Numbered from the stretch's first letter, positions 1 to 6,389 are shown. The stretch: 9,165 nt of DNA from Burkholderiales bacterium (GCA_016649475.1 JAENXP010000052.1:1-9165); one strand, 5' to 3'. Notes: generated by a model from the letters alone, not told the origin. Made by a program: numbers and translations.

Positions 1-180
1 CATCAGCTCCCTGTGCTCAGGATCCTGCGCCAATTCGTAGGTGAGGGCCACCGCATTCATCGAGGTCTGGATATACGGGTGCTCGAGCGGATTCGCGAGC
101 AGCTTTCCGTCGAGGTAGACCTTCATCGGTTTGCGCTTCGCGAGGCTGGCGCGGTATTGCTGTGCGTTCATCATGGCCAT
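1..180 (-). CDS. 4-hydroxybutyryl-CoA dehydratase / 4-hydroxyphenylacetate 3-hydroxylase family protein, N-terminal fragment
   Basis: Sixty codons read without a stop from an ATG at 180-178 off the left edge, so only the N-terminus is present. The peptide starts MAMMNAQQYRASLAKRK and continues with VYLDGKLLANPLEHPYIQTS, then MNAVALTYELAQDPEHRELM. The pattern of a basic start, V-Y-x-x-G, a conserved H-P, then S-x-N-x-V-A-x-T-Y-x-L-A-x-D-P is the N-terminus of the FAD-dependent AbfD family. It looks closer to 4-hydroxybutyryl-CoA dehydratase (vinylacetyl-CoA isomerase) than to HpaB monooxygenases. In true dehydratases the iron-sulfur ligands lie further into the protein, outside this window, so dehydratase and hydroxylase cannot be separated here. 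A GGGAGAGA ribosome-binding site lies five bases upstream of the ATG. The gene diverges from the MFS transporter, which could import its substrate (inference). Confidence 0.72.
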   Translation of the reverse strand, partial: MAMMNAQQYRASLAKRKPMKVYLDGKLLANPLEHPYIQTSMNAVALTYELAQDPEHRELM

Positions 181-457
181 GACAATCTCTCCCGGAAAGA
201 ACTGTTGATATGATAGGGCGCAGGGCAAGCGCCAATGGCAAGACTATCCGGCTAGCTTACGCCAGCGCGCAACAGCTCGATTTGACCTGTGACAATATGC
301 AGCGCCATGGATCCGCCACGGCTGGACGAATACGCTATTGCCTGACCCTTTTTTGGATAACCCGGAATTTCAATGGAAGAGCGCATGGAACTGAAACCCG
401 CCAGGCTGGCTGCGCTGTTCGTTCGGCGCGCAGGCTGACCCCCGAGCGCGCGCGCCC
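181..457. other. Divergent intergenic region between the AbfD-family gene and the MFS gene
   Basis: These 277 bases separate two divergent genes and must contain the promoter of the minus-strand gene, and probably that of the transporter. A TATCAT sequence on the minus strand near 208-213 could be a -10 box, but no -35 box is properly spaced from it. A 21-codon open frame (373-438, plus) starts with ATG just upstream of the transporter; it could be a leader peptide but has nothing else to support it. No convincing operator palindrome was seen. Confidence 0.35.
186..193 (-). promoter_or_regulatory. Ribosome-binding site of the AbfD-family gene
   Basis: On the minus strand GGGAGAGA sits five bases before the ATG at 180. 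It favours this ATG over the two other methionines three and four codons in. Confidence 0.55.
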
Positions 458-1666
458 GTGCTGCCACCAGCCCCCAAAACCAATTGGCCCGCGGTGACGG
501 CCGTGATTGCCGCCGGCGTCATCGCTGCCGCCTACGTCGGCAAGTTGCCGCCGGCGATACCCCTGCTGCGCGCAGAGTTCGAACTGTCGCTGGTCGCGGC
601 CGGCTGGGTCAACTCGACATTCAACACACTGGCAGTCACCACTGCGGTGTTCTTCGGCGCGCTCGCCGGCCGTTACGGCGCACAGCGCTGCTGCGGAGCC
701 GGGCTCCTCGGCTTGATGCTCGGCGGGCTGCTCGGCGCGGCCGCGGCTGGCGAAACGCTGCTGTTTGCTTCGCGCATCCTCGAAGGCGCGGGGTTCATCG
801 CCGTAGCAGTGTCGGCACCGGCCCTGCTCATCGCGGCCAGCGCGCCGCGGGAGCTCAACCTGACCCTGGGTTTGTGGAGCACCTACCTGCCCTTCGGCGC
901 CAGCCTCGCCTTGCTGGCGAGCCCGTTGCTGCTGGGTTCCCTGGGCTGGCGCGGCTTCTGGCTGGTGATCGTGCTCCTGACGCTCGTGTGCGCGGCGGCG
1001 CTGTGGCGATCGCGGGGCGCATATGGCGCAGCGCGCAGCGGTGCCGCGATCACGCTCGCCGGCATGACCTGGGCCTTGCGCCAACCAGGGCCATGGTGGC
1101 TGGCGCTCGGTTTCGGCTGCTACACGCTGATGTTTTACGCGATCATGGTCTGGCTGCCGACCTTCCTCACGCAGGAGCGCGGCGCTTCGGTCACCGCGGC
1201 GGCGCTTCTGACCGCGCTGGTAGTCGGCGTCAACGTAGGCGGCAACCTGTTCGGCACCTGGCTGGTCCATCGCGCCGCACCGCGCGGCCATGTGATCAGC
1301 TGCGCTTTTCTCGTCGGCGCGGCGTGCTCCTGCGGCATTTTCTCTTCCGCCCTGCCCGATGCGCTGCGCGCGGTTTTGTGCATGCTGCTGATGTTTGCCG
1401 GCGGGACCATACCCGCTGCCGTGCTCTCGGGGACGCAGGTCTACGCGCGCGACGCGAGTCAGATCAGCAGCATCCAGGGCTTGATCGTGCAGGTGGCGCA
1501 ACTGGGCCCGTTCTTCGGCCCGCCGCTGATCGCGGCCTTGGTCGCGGACACAGGCAACTGGGAGACGGCGCGCTGGGTGCTTCTCGCCGCTGCCACCCTG
1601 GGCACGCTGTTCGGCCAGCTCGCCCTGCGCACGGAGCGTGCGCAGGCGCGCGCCGCGGGCGCCTGA
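458..1666 (+). CDS. Major facilitator superfamily transporter (CynX/NimT-like), substrate unknown
   Basis: This 402-residue protein has about 12 hydrophobic segments, the normal MFS length and plan. Between TM2 and TM3 lies a motif A-like sequence, GALAGRYGAQR (residues 67-77). SRILEGAGF (about 105-113) fits the motif B region of TM4. The opening GKLPPAIPLLRAEFELSLVAAGW resembles the cyanate-permease/NimT branch, which includes exporters and anion carriers, but the substrate cannot be read from sequence. The start is uncertain. GTG at 458 is the best-placed start in frame, but it has no Shine-Dalgarno sequence; a later GTG at 494 would shorten the N-terminus before TM1. The frame is open upstream to a stop at 392-394. 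Divergent position suggests co-function with the AbfD-family enzyme (inference). The gene converges on the SPFH gene. Confidence 0.88.
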   Translation: MLPPAPKTNWPAVTAVIAAGVIAAAYVGKLPPAIPLLRAEFELSLVAAGWVNSTFNTLAVTTAVFFGALAGRYGAQRCCGAGLLGLMLGGLLGAAAAGETLLFASRILEGAGFIAVAVSAPALLIAASAPRELNLTLGLWSTYLPFGASLALLASPLLLGSLGWRGFWLVIVLLTLVCAAALWRSRGAYGAARSGAAITLAGMTWALRQPGPWWLALGFGCYTLMFYAIMVWLPTFLTQERGASVTAAALLTALVVGVNVGGNLFGTWLVHRAAPRGHVISCAFLVGAACSCGIFSSALPDALRAVLCMLLMFAGGTIPAAVLSGTQVYARDASQISSIQGLIVQVAQLGPFFGPPLIAALVADTGNWETARWVLLAAATLGTLFGQLALRTERAQARAAGA

Positions 1667-1700
1667 AAAAGCGGCGGGCGGCGGGGTCCGGCATTCAGCA

Positions 1701-1854
1701 CTAGTACGATGACACCTTGATTGCGAAACAATCTGGCGCGCAACTTGCCTGCCCGGCCCACCACCTAGTGGGACGCGAATGCCAAGATTCGCGAGCAAGC
1801 TCTCCCACACAGCCAGGGCAGGCACGCTGCGGAATTTGCGTGTCATCGTACTAG
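1701..1854. repeat. 154-bp structured element with perfect 15-bp terminal inverted repeats (MITE-like or REP-like)
   Basis: CTAGTACGATGACAC at 1701-1715 is repeated as its exact reverse complement at 1840-1854. Nested inside are four further pairings. GATTG/CAATC at 1719-1723 and 1729-1733 has a CGAAA loop. A long stem joins 1739-1754 to 1816-1831, with 14 of 16 positions paired, including nine in a row. CCCAC/GTGGG pairs 1757-1761 with 1768-1772. A perfect 7-bp stem pairs CGCGAAT (1774-1780) with ATTCGCG (1787-1793). As a single strand it would fold as a branched cloverleaf. Both ends begin with CTAG, and no target-site duplication is obvious. It lies between convergent genes, so it may also act as a two-way terminator or mRNA-end stabiliser (inference). 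It could be a non-autonomous transposable element, a REP/BIME-type repeat or a structured RNA. No coding capacity is supported. Confidence 0.75.
1788..1809 (-). repeat. REP-like core inside the structured element
   Basis: Read on the minus strand, this begins TGTGGGAGAGCTTGCTCG and ends CGAA. It closely resembles the REP (repetitive extragenic palindrome) sequences of pseudomonads, which are typically TGTGGGAGC followed by GCTTGCTCGCGA, but is shorter in the centre. The similarity is from memory of REP consensus sequences, not a search. It overlaps the 7-bp hairpin arm, so it may be coincidence within a palindromic region. Confidence 0.4.
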
Positions 1855-1921
1855 GTGCGGGGACGCATCTCCCGGCGCTCCGCTATAGCTGCCGCTGCAG
1901 AATTCTATTTGTGACGGGTGC

Positions 1922-2917
1922 TCAGGCGGGCTTGGCCTGCGCCGATCTGGTCCGATCGAGCATGGTCATCGCCGAGGTGATCAGCGTCGCCAGATCGCCC
2001 ATATTCGCCGGGACGATGAGGGTGCTGTTGGTCTTGGCCAGGCCGGAAAAAGCGTTGACGTACTGCTCCGCGACCTTGAGGTTCGCGGCCTGCTGCCCGC
2101 CCTCTTTGGCCAGCGCCTCCGCCACCGCCGTCACGCCGGCCGCGGTCGCCTCGGCGATCAGCCGGATCGAGGTCGCGTCGCCCTGCGCCTTGTTGATCAC
2201 CGCGGCCTTGGCGCCCTCGGAGGTAAGTATGGCAGCCTGCTTTTCGCCCTCGGCGATGTTGATCTCCTGCTGCTTCTGGCCTTCGGATTTGGCGATGAGC
2301 GCGCGCTTCTCCCGCTCCGCGGTGATCTGCGCCTGCATTGCCCGCAGGATGGTCTCCGGCGGGGTGATGTTCTTGATCTCGTAGCGCAGCACCTTCACCC
2401 CCCAGGAGCGGCCGGCCTCGTCCAGCACCGATACCACCTGGCGGTTCATTTCGTCGCGGCTCTCGAAGGTCTTGTCCAGTTCCATTTTTCCGATTTCGCT
2501 GCGCAGCGCGGTCTGCGCAAGCTGGGTGATGGCGGCGACGTAATTTGACGAACCGTAGGAAGCCAGTCGCGGATCGGTCACCTGAAAATAGATGACGCCG
2601 TCCACGGAGAGTTGCGTGTTGTCGCGGCTGATGCACACCTGCTCGGGCACATCCAGCGGCACCTCCTTCAGCGAGTGGGAGTAGGCGACTCGGTCGACAA
2701 AGGGCACGATGATGTTGAGTCCGGGTTGCAGGACGGCGTGGAATTTTCCCAGGCGTTCGACCACCCAGGCGCTTTGCTGCGGCACCACGCGCACGCCTTC
2801 GATGACGAATACGATCGCCACGGCGAGAATGAAAAACGGGATGGTAAAGCCGCGCGTCTGCTGGAACTGCGAGATGGCTATCGTGGCGATCAGGATGGCT
2901 ATGAATTTCGGGAACAT
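1922..2917 (-). CDS. Stomatin/slipin-type SPFH (band 7) membrane protein, QmcA-like
   Basis: The 331-residue protein has hydrophobic N-terminal segments (about residues 4-16 and 25-40). The SPFH/band 7 domain follows, from GVRVVPQQSAWVVERLGKFH (41-60) and LQPGLNIIVPFVDRV (63-77) through DVPEQVCISRDNTQLSVDG (89-107) to about residue 190. It retains the family's WGVKVLRYEIKNITPP (172-187). An Ala/Glu/Lys-rich coiled coil (about 195-275) follows, with repeated AEGEKQAA-type units, then a C-terminal oligomerisation tail. Such proteins form large ring- or cage-like oligomers in membrane microdomains and are linked to membrane-protein quality control. The gene is second in an operon with an NfeD partner 61 bp upstream, the classical SPFH-NfeD pairing. 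A weak AGAGAG ribosome-binding site precedes the ATG at 2917. The double hydrophobic N-terminus is longer than the single anchor of E. coli QmcA. Confidence 0.93.
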   Translation of the reverse strand: MFPKFIAILIATIAISQFQQTRGFTIPFFILAVAIVFVIEGVRVVPQQSAWVVERLGKFHAVLQPGLNIIVPFVDRVAYSHSLKEVPLDVPEQVCISRDNTQLSVDGVIYFQVTDPRLASYGSSNYVAAITQLAQTALRSEIGKMELDKTFESRDEMNRQVVSVLDEAGRSWGVKVLRYEIKNITPPETILRAMQAQITAEREKRALIAKSEGQKQQEINIAEGEKQAAILTSEGAKAAVINKAQGDATSIRLIAEATAAGVTAVAEALAKEGGQQAANLKVAEQYVNAFSGLAKTNSTLIVPANMGDLATLITSAMTMLDRTRSAQAKPA

Positions 2918-2978
2918 GGTCAGTCTCTCTACGTAAGGGTCTGAAATCGGATTTCGGGCGGTGCGCTGCGGGTTTTGC

Positions 2979-3404
2979 TTATTCGGGTTTCTTCTTTGCT
3001 ACCTTGAGCGTATTGCCCGCCACCGCATGGATGAACAGCGCCTGCCCCGGATCCAGCTCGCGCTCGCCCTCGACCTGCGCATCCCACTGCGTGTTGCGAT
3101 AGGTCACCCGCGCCGCGCCCTCTTCGCGGCTGACCCAGGAATCGAAGGCGACCGCCTGCCCCACATCGAGAGACGCCATATCGGGCTGCTGCAGACTCTT
3201 GCGCTGCTGGCGCACCCAGAACACGCCCGCAACCGCCACCGTCGCCGCGCACAAGGCCTCCAGCCAGAACCCCAGGCCGAACCAGGCCATGGCCGAACCG
3301 GCAAACGCGGCGATGCCCAGAACCAGCAGGAAAAACGTGCCGGTTACGAGCTCCGCGATGACCAGCACGAACCCGGCGACGAGCCAGATCAAATAGGTTT
3401 CCAT
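2979..3404 (-). CDS. NfeD-like membrane protein, short form
   Basis: This 141-residue protein starts METYLIWLVAGFVLVIAELV and has two to three membrane segments within residues 4-65. A soluble domain (about 75-141) follows, consistent with the small OB-fold of NfeD proteins; it includes VGQAVAFDSWVSREEGAARV and ends in a Lys-rich tail. The length matches short NfeD/YbbJ proteins. The ClpP-like serine protease domain of long NfeD proteins is absent, so it is not expected to cleave the stomatin partner. In this family the OB domain is thought to bind or organise the SPFH oligomer. It is first in the operon with the SPFH gene. A GGGAAG sequence four bases before the ATG at 3404 could serve as ribosome-binding site. 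The gene diverges from the gentisate dioxygenase. Confidence 0.9.
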   Translation of the reverse strand: METYLIWLVAGFVLVIAELVTGTFFLLVLGIAAFAGSAMAWFGLGFWLEALCAATVAVAGVFWVRQQRKSLQQPDMASLDVGQAVAFDSWVSREEGAARVTYRNTQWDAQVEGERELDPGQALFIHAVAGNTLKVAKKKPE

Positions 3405-3433
3405 GAGCTTCCCGGAACAATTCAGCTATTTCC

Positions 3434-3439
3434 ATCATA
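3434..3439 (-). promoter_or_regulatory. Possible -10 box of the nfeD-SPFH operon
   Basis: On the minus strand GGCTATGATGG contains TATGAT, 29 bases before the nfeD ATG. Its flanks resemble those of the better TATAAT box at 4689. No good -35 hexamer lies 16-18 bases upstream. Confidence 0.3.
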
Positions 3440-3468
3440 GCCCAAGATGGCTCCATCCGGCGCCGCAT

Positions 3469-3478
3469 CGCCATGGCG
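3469..3478. promoter_or_regulatory. Perfect 10-bp palindrome in the divergent nfeD/gentisate dioxygenase promoter region
   Basis: CGCCATGGCG is self-complementary. It overlaps a second inverted repeat, GCCGC (3462-3466) with GCGGC (3476-3480). It lies between possible -10 boxes on the two strands (3434-3439 minus, 3491-3496 plus), where an operator could control both genes. GC-rich short palindromes are common by chance, so the call is weak. Confidence 0.25.
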
Positions 3479-3490
3479 GCGCGGCTACGT

Positions 3491-3496
3491 TATCAT
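3491..3496 (+). promoter_or_regulatory. Possible -10 box of the gentisate dioxygenase gene
   Basis: TATCAT in the context CGTTATCATGCC lies 55 bases before the start codon. No recognisable -35 box accompanies it, as expected if an activator is needed. Confidence 0.28.
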
Positions 3497-3539
3497 GCCC
3501 GCATAGGCGAAAAGCACCGAAGAGCAAACGCAGAACGAC

Positions 3540-3545
3540 AGGAGG
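3540..3545 (+). promoter_or_regulatory. Strong ribosome-binding site of the gentisate dioxygenase gene
   Basis: A perfect AGGAGG lies five bases before the ATG at 3551. It fixes that ATG as the start rather than the in-frame ATG 78 bases upstream. Confidence 0.8.
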
Positions 3546-3550
3546 CAGGG

Positions 3551-4648
3551 ATGAAACCCGATAGCAGCGTTCACGACCAGGCTGGCAACCTCGCGGGCAT
3601 CGTTCCCAGCGTCAACCTCGCTGCGGAGCCCGGCCGCATGGACTTCTACGAACGCGCCCGCGGCCGCAACCTGGCACCTTTGTGGCGCGTGCTGCACGGC
3701 CTGGTCACGGACCAGCCGATGCCGCGCTGCGTAGCGGCGATGTGGCGCTATGAAGAGATACGGCCGTATCTGATGGAAGCATGCAAGCTGATCAGCGCGG
3801 AGGAAGCCGAACGCCGCGTCATGGTGCTGGAAAACCCGGGGCTGCCGGGCGAGTCGCGTATCACGCAAAGCCTGTTCGCCGGCTTGCAGATCATTCTGCC
3901 CGGAGAGATTGCGCCCGCGCACAAGCACACGGCCTCGGCGCTGCGCTTCATCATCGAAGGCCGCAACGCCTACACTGCAGTCGCGGGCGAGCGCACCATG
4001 ATGGAGGCCGGCGATTTCGTGATTACCCCGTCCATGACCTGGCACGACCACGGCAACGAGGGCGACGCGCCCATGGTCTGGCTGGACGGCCTGGACATGC
4101 ACATCGTCAACCTGATGTGCGCGAGCTTTCGCGAGGGCTATCCGGGCAAGGTGCACCCGCTGGACCGCCCGGAGGGTGCGGCCGCCGCCGAAGCAGGCCA
4201 CAACCTGCTGCCGGTCGATCAGAAATACGCCTCGCAGACTTCGCCGATATTCAACTACCCCTATCGTCGCACGCGCGAGGCGCTGGACCAGCTCGCGCGC
4301 TTTCGCCCCGCCGACGCCTGGCATGCCTATAAAATGAAGTACATCAACCCGGTCAACGGTGGCTGGGCCATGCCGACCATGTCCACCTGGATGCAGTTCA
4401 TCCCCAAGGGCTACACCACCGCGCCGTACCGCTCCACCGACAGCGCGGTGTTTGCCGTGGTCGAAGGCACGGGCTCGAGCCGGATCGGCGCGCAGACCTT
4501 CGACTGGGGCCCGCGCGACATTTTCGTCGCGCCGAGCTGGGTTGCGCACGAGCACAGCGCGTCCAGCGACGCGGTGATATTCATTTACTCCGACCGGGTG
4601 GTGCAGGAGAAGCTCGACTTCTGGCGCGAGGACAAACCCGGCGTCTGA
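3551..4648 (+). CDS. gtdA: Gentisate 1,2-dioxygenase (bicupin)
   Basis: The 365-residue protein has the usual length for gentisate dioxygenases, which open the ring of 2,5-dihydroxybenzoate with Fe(II) and O2 to give maleylpyruvate. The N-terminal cupin contains PGEIAPAHKHTASALRFIIE (117-136), and GDFVITPSMTWHDHGN (154-169). His124, His126 and His165 are the expected iron ligands; the 39-residue spacing between the second and third is the family norm as I recall it. The second, degenerate cupin (about 280-350) includes YRSTDSAVFAVVEG and APSWVAHEHSA. The start is fixed by AGGAGG. Related 1-hydroxy-2-naphthoate and salicylate dioxygenases share this fold and cannot be fully excluded. Maleylpyruvate isomerase, fumarylpyruvate hydrolase and a LysR- or MarR-type regulator, often adjacent, are absent, so the gene looks like an orphan here. 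It is followed by a hairpin and then the diguanylate cyclase gene. Confidence 0.9.
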   Translation: MKPDSSVHDQAGNLAGIVPSVNLAAEPGRMDFYERARGRNLAPLWRVLHGLVTDQPMPRCVAAMWRYEEIRPYLMEACKLISAEEAERRVMVLENPGLPGESRITQSLFAGLQIILPGEIAPAHKHTASALRFIIEGRNAYTAVAGERTMMEAGDFVITPSMTWHDHGNEGDAPMVWLDGLDMHIVNLMCASFREGYPGKVHPLDRPEGAAAAEAGHNLLPVDQKYASQTSPIFNYPYRRTREALDQLARFRPADAWHAYKMKYINPVNGGWAMPTMSTWMQFIPKGYTTAPYRSTDSAVFAVVEGTGSSRIGAQTFDWGPRDIFVAPSWVAHEHSASSDAVIFIYSDRVVQEKLDFWREDKPGV

Positions 4649-4679
4649 GCGCCGCATCGCCGGGCGCGATGCGCTGCGC
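4649..4679 (+). terminator. Hairpin immediately after the gentisate dioxygenase stop codon
   Basis: A perfect 8-bp stem pairs CGCATCGC (4653-4660) with GCGATGCG (4666-4673) around a five-base loop. It extends by GCGC/GCGC (4649-4652 with 4676-4679) past a two-base bulge. It begins on the base after the TGA. No T-run follows, so it may be a Rho-assisted terminator or mRNA 3'-end stabiliser rather than a classical intrinsic terminator. Confidence 0.45.
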
Positions 4680-4688
4680 CGTCCGGGC

Positions 4689-4694
4689 TATAAT
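4689..4694 (+). promoter_or_regulatory. -10 box (TATAAT) of the diguanylate cyclase gene
   Basis: A perfect TATAAT in the context GGGCTATAATCGG lies 54 bases before the GTG start. In a GC-rich genome this is unlikely to be chance. The -35 region is not recognisable. The box gives this gene its own promoter, independent of the upstream dioxygenase. Confidence 0.55.
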
Positions 4695-4748
4695 CGGCCT
4701 GCAGGGGGCGACTGCGTTGATGCAGCCGGCTTGCACAAAGGAACACGC

Positions 4749-5804
4749 GTGCGTTCAACGGCATCTGATACACCGAGCATCGAGCAGGAGGAGCTGCGCG
4801 GCACTGCGCGCACCGTCGCCGAGATAGAGTGGCTGCTGCTGATCCTGGTGCTGCTCTACCAGGTGTTCGAAGGGCCGCTTCCTGCCAACCAGGCGGCGAT
4901 CTCCGCCGGGCTGTTCTTCTACTCCGCGTTCGTCCTGGGCTTTCGCTACACCAATTTCTACAAACCCGACTCGCGCTGGAAAATCTCGATCGAAAGCTTT
5001 GTGATGCTGGTGTTCATCACCTGGGTCCTGTGGTTTACCGGCAGGCTGGCGAGCCCGCTGGTCAATACCTACCTTCTGGTCATCATCACCAGCGCACTCA
5101 CTTTGGGCAAGCTGACGACCATGTTCGTGATGGCCCTGATCGCAGCCTGCTTCGTGCTGCTCGGAAACGGCTCCCCTGCGCGTGATCTGCTTTCGCTCGC
5201 CTACATCAGCGGCCTGGTGGCGCAATACGCGCCGATGCTGCTCGTCGCCTACGTCACCACCATGTTTTCCGCCGACATCCGCTTCGGACTGAATCGCGCG
5301 CGGCTCCTGTCCGAAACCGACGATCTCACCGGCCTCTACAATATGCGCGGCTTCACCATCGTCGTCGACCGCCTGTTCGACCAGGCGGTGCGCTACAACC
5401 GCCCCATCAGCCTGCTGATGATCGACTCGGACAACCTCAAGGCGGTCAACGACCTACACGGCCACGAGGCGGGGAACCGCCTGCTCAGACTGGCGGCGAA
5501 GTGCATCGAGACCGAACTGCGCCACACTGACGTTCTGGCGCGCTATGGCGGAGACGAATTCGTCGCGCTGCTGCCCGAGGCGAGCTCGGCCAAGGCGCTG
5601 GAAGTGGCGCAGAGGATCATCGACGCGGTAGCCAACACGCCGCTGGAATTCGAGGGCAAGCGGATCCAGACCAGCGTCAGCATCGGTCTCGCCAGCTACC
5701 CCGATGACGGCCGCAGCATCGATGCGATTCAGGGGCGCGCCGATCGCGCCATGTACCTTGCCAAGGAGCAGGGCCGCAACCGAGCCGTGAAATTTGCCGC
5801 CTGA
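4749..5804 (+). CDS. Membrane-anchored diguanylate cyclase (GGDEF domain)
   Basis: The 351-residue protein makes the second messenger c-di-GMP from two GTP. The N-terminal half has about six hydrophobic segments (roughly 27-40, 49-65, 83-98, 102-120, 122-139, 148-173) and no recognised sensor domain. The GGDEF domain starts at DDLTGLYNMRGF (191-202) and runs to the C-terminus. The active-site motif GGDEF (267-271) is intact, and the metal-site segment LLMIDSDNLKAVNDLHGHEAG (222-242) is present apart from the common D-x-D-x-F variant reading D-S-D-N-L. An RHTD I-site (258-261) lies five residues before GGDEF, so product inhibition is expected. The GTG at 4749 is preferred over the TTG at 4731 because AAAGGA lies six bases before it. 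There is no EAL domain. It sits between gentisate dioxygenase and a convergent DUF1857 gene with no obvious functional link. Confidence 0.93.
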   Translation: MRSTASDTPSIEQEELRGTARTVAEIEWLLLILVLLYQVFEGPLPANQAAISAGLFFYSAFVLGFRYTNFYKPDSRWKISIESFVMLVFITWVLWFTGRLASPLVNTYLLVIITSALTLGKLTTMFVMALIAACFVLLGNGSPARDLLSLAYISGLVAQYAPMLLVAYVTTMFSADIRFGLNRARLLSETDDLTGLYNMRGFTIVVDRLFDQAVRYNRPISLLMIDSDNLKAVNDLHGHEAGNRLLRLAAKCIETELRHTDVLARYGGDEFVALLPEASSAKALEVAQRIIDAVANTPLEFEGKRIQTSVSIGLASYPDDGRSIDAIQGRADRAMYLAKEQGRNRAVKFAA

Positions 5805-5851
5805 GTGCCTCGTATCAAATGTCGTTTTGTTGCCTGCCCCCGACCGCTGCC

Positions 5852-5870
5852 GCGGACGGAATGAGTCCGC
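5852..5870. terminator. Weak hairpin between the convergent diguanylate cyclase and DUF1857 genes
   Basis: GCGGAC (5852-5857) and GTCCGC (5865-5870) form a 6-bp stem with a seven-base loop between two convergent 3' ends. Neither strand has a T-run after it, so termination is only a possibility. Confidence 0.28.
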
Positions 5871-5903
5871 CTCCGGCGCACAGTCGCGAGCATTCGATGC
5901 ACT

Positions 5904-6377
5904 TCAGTCGAGCGCGCCGGGTTGCTCCGCCAGCCTGCGGATGGTACTGATAGTGTCGATATCGGCCTCGACGTAGGCCTGCCTGGCCAGGCTGCTGTAG
6001 AGCTCGTCTGGCGGCGCCGTTGCGCCGTCCTGCAGGGTCTCGTAGTCGAAGCGCACGAACAGCTGGCCGGGCTCGGGTTCCTCGATGGTCATCACCAAGG
6101 TGGCGCAAGGCGTATCCCCGGCCGCCTCGATCTCGTAGCGCACCTGTTTCATCTGGCTGAAACTGACGCGATCGCGCAAACTCAGGCTGCCGAAATGCAG
6201 CACGCGCGAGAGCGCGTTGTCACTGCGTTCGAGTACTTCGAAACCGTCCAGCGCCAGCACGAACAACAGGGGATTCTCGGCACGCAGCACCAGGCCGCGC
6301 CACAGCTGCTCGCGCGACAGCGGTTCGATCAGGGGATTGAATGGATCGTTGATCTGGATCAGGTGGCTGAACTGCAT
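5904..6377 (-). CDS. DUF1857 / SRPBCC-fold (AtaL-like) protein
   Basis: The 157-residue protein starts [20 protein letters not shown], then [20 protein letters not shown]. This is the characteristic beginning of DUF1857 proteins, whose fold is the START/SRPBCC helix-grip barrel related to AtaL. Later conserved parts are [21 protein letters not shown] and [17 protein letters not shown]. Proteins of this fold carry a hydrophobic ligand pocket, but the family has no established reaction and none is assigned here. No signal peptide is present, so it should be cytoplasmic. The start matches the family N-terminus, but no Shine-Dalgarno sequence precedes it. The gene diverges from glyQ and converges on the diguanylate cyclase gene. 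Confidence 0.85.
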   Translation of the reverse strand: MQFSHLIQINDPFNPLIEPLSREQLWRGLVLRAENPLLFVLALDGFEVLERSDNALSRVLHFGSLSLRDRVSFSQMKQVRYEIEAAGDTPCATLVMTIEEPEPGQLFVRFDYETLQDGATAPPDELYSSLARQAYVEADIDTISTIRRLAEQPGALD

Positions 6378-6383
6378 GCATTA

Positions 6384-6389
6384 TTTATA
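6384..6389 (-). promoter_or_regulatory. Possible -10 box of the DUF1857 gene
   Basis: On the minus strand TATAAA sits only six bases before the ATG at 6377, in the AT-rich stretch GATATAAATAATGC. A poor -35 match (TTTGTG, 6411-6406) is 16 bases upstream. If used, transcription would begin at or next to the start codon. Confidence 0.4.

Noticed and set aside
373..438. 21-codon open frame upstream of the MFS gene, considered as a leader peptide or as the true MFS start after a frameshift
   Set aside because: No strong ribosome-binding site and no recognisable homology. The MFS protein is complete without it.
335..1846. 503-codon open frame on the minus strand opposite the MFS gene
   Set aside because: Arg/Gln/Ala-rich composition without any family resemblance, produced by the GC-rich codon bias of the MFS gene. 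It begins inside the inverted-repeat element.
1701..1854. tRNA or known riboswitch reading of the structured element
   Set aside because: The arm lengths and loops do not match a tRNA, there is no CCA or T-loop signature, and it lies between convergent 3' ends rather than upstream of a gene.
3473..3550. N-terminal extension of the gentisate dioxygenase from an upstream ATG
   Set aside because: The extension is unlike family N-termini, and a perfect AGGAGG sits just before the ATG at 3551.
3485..4657. 390-codon minus-strand open frame opposite the gentisate dioxygenase
   Set aside because: Low-complexity Arg/Val/His-rich translation with no recognisable domain. The plus strand encodes an unmistakable bicupin dioxygenase.
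4731..4748. TTG start for the diguanylate cyclase
   Set aside because: The GTG at 4749 has a well-spaced AAAGGA before it; the TTG has no equivalent.
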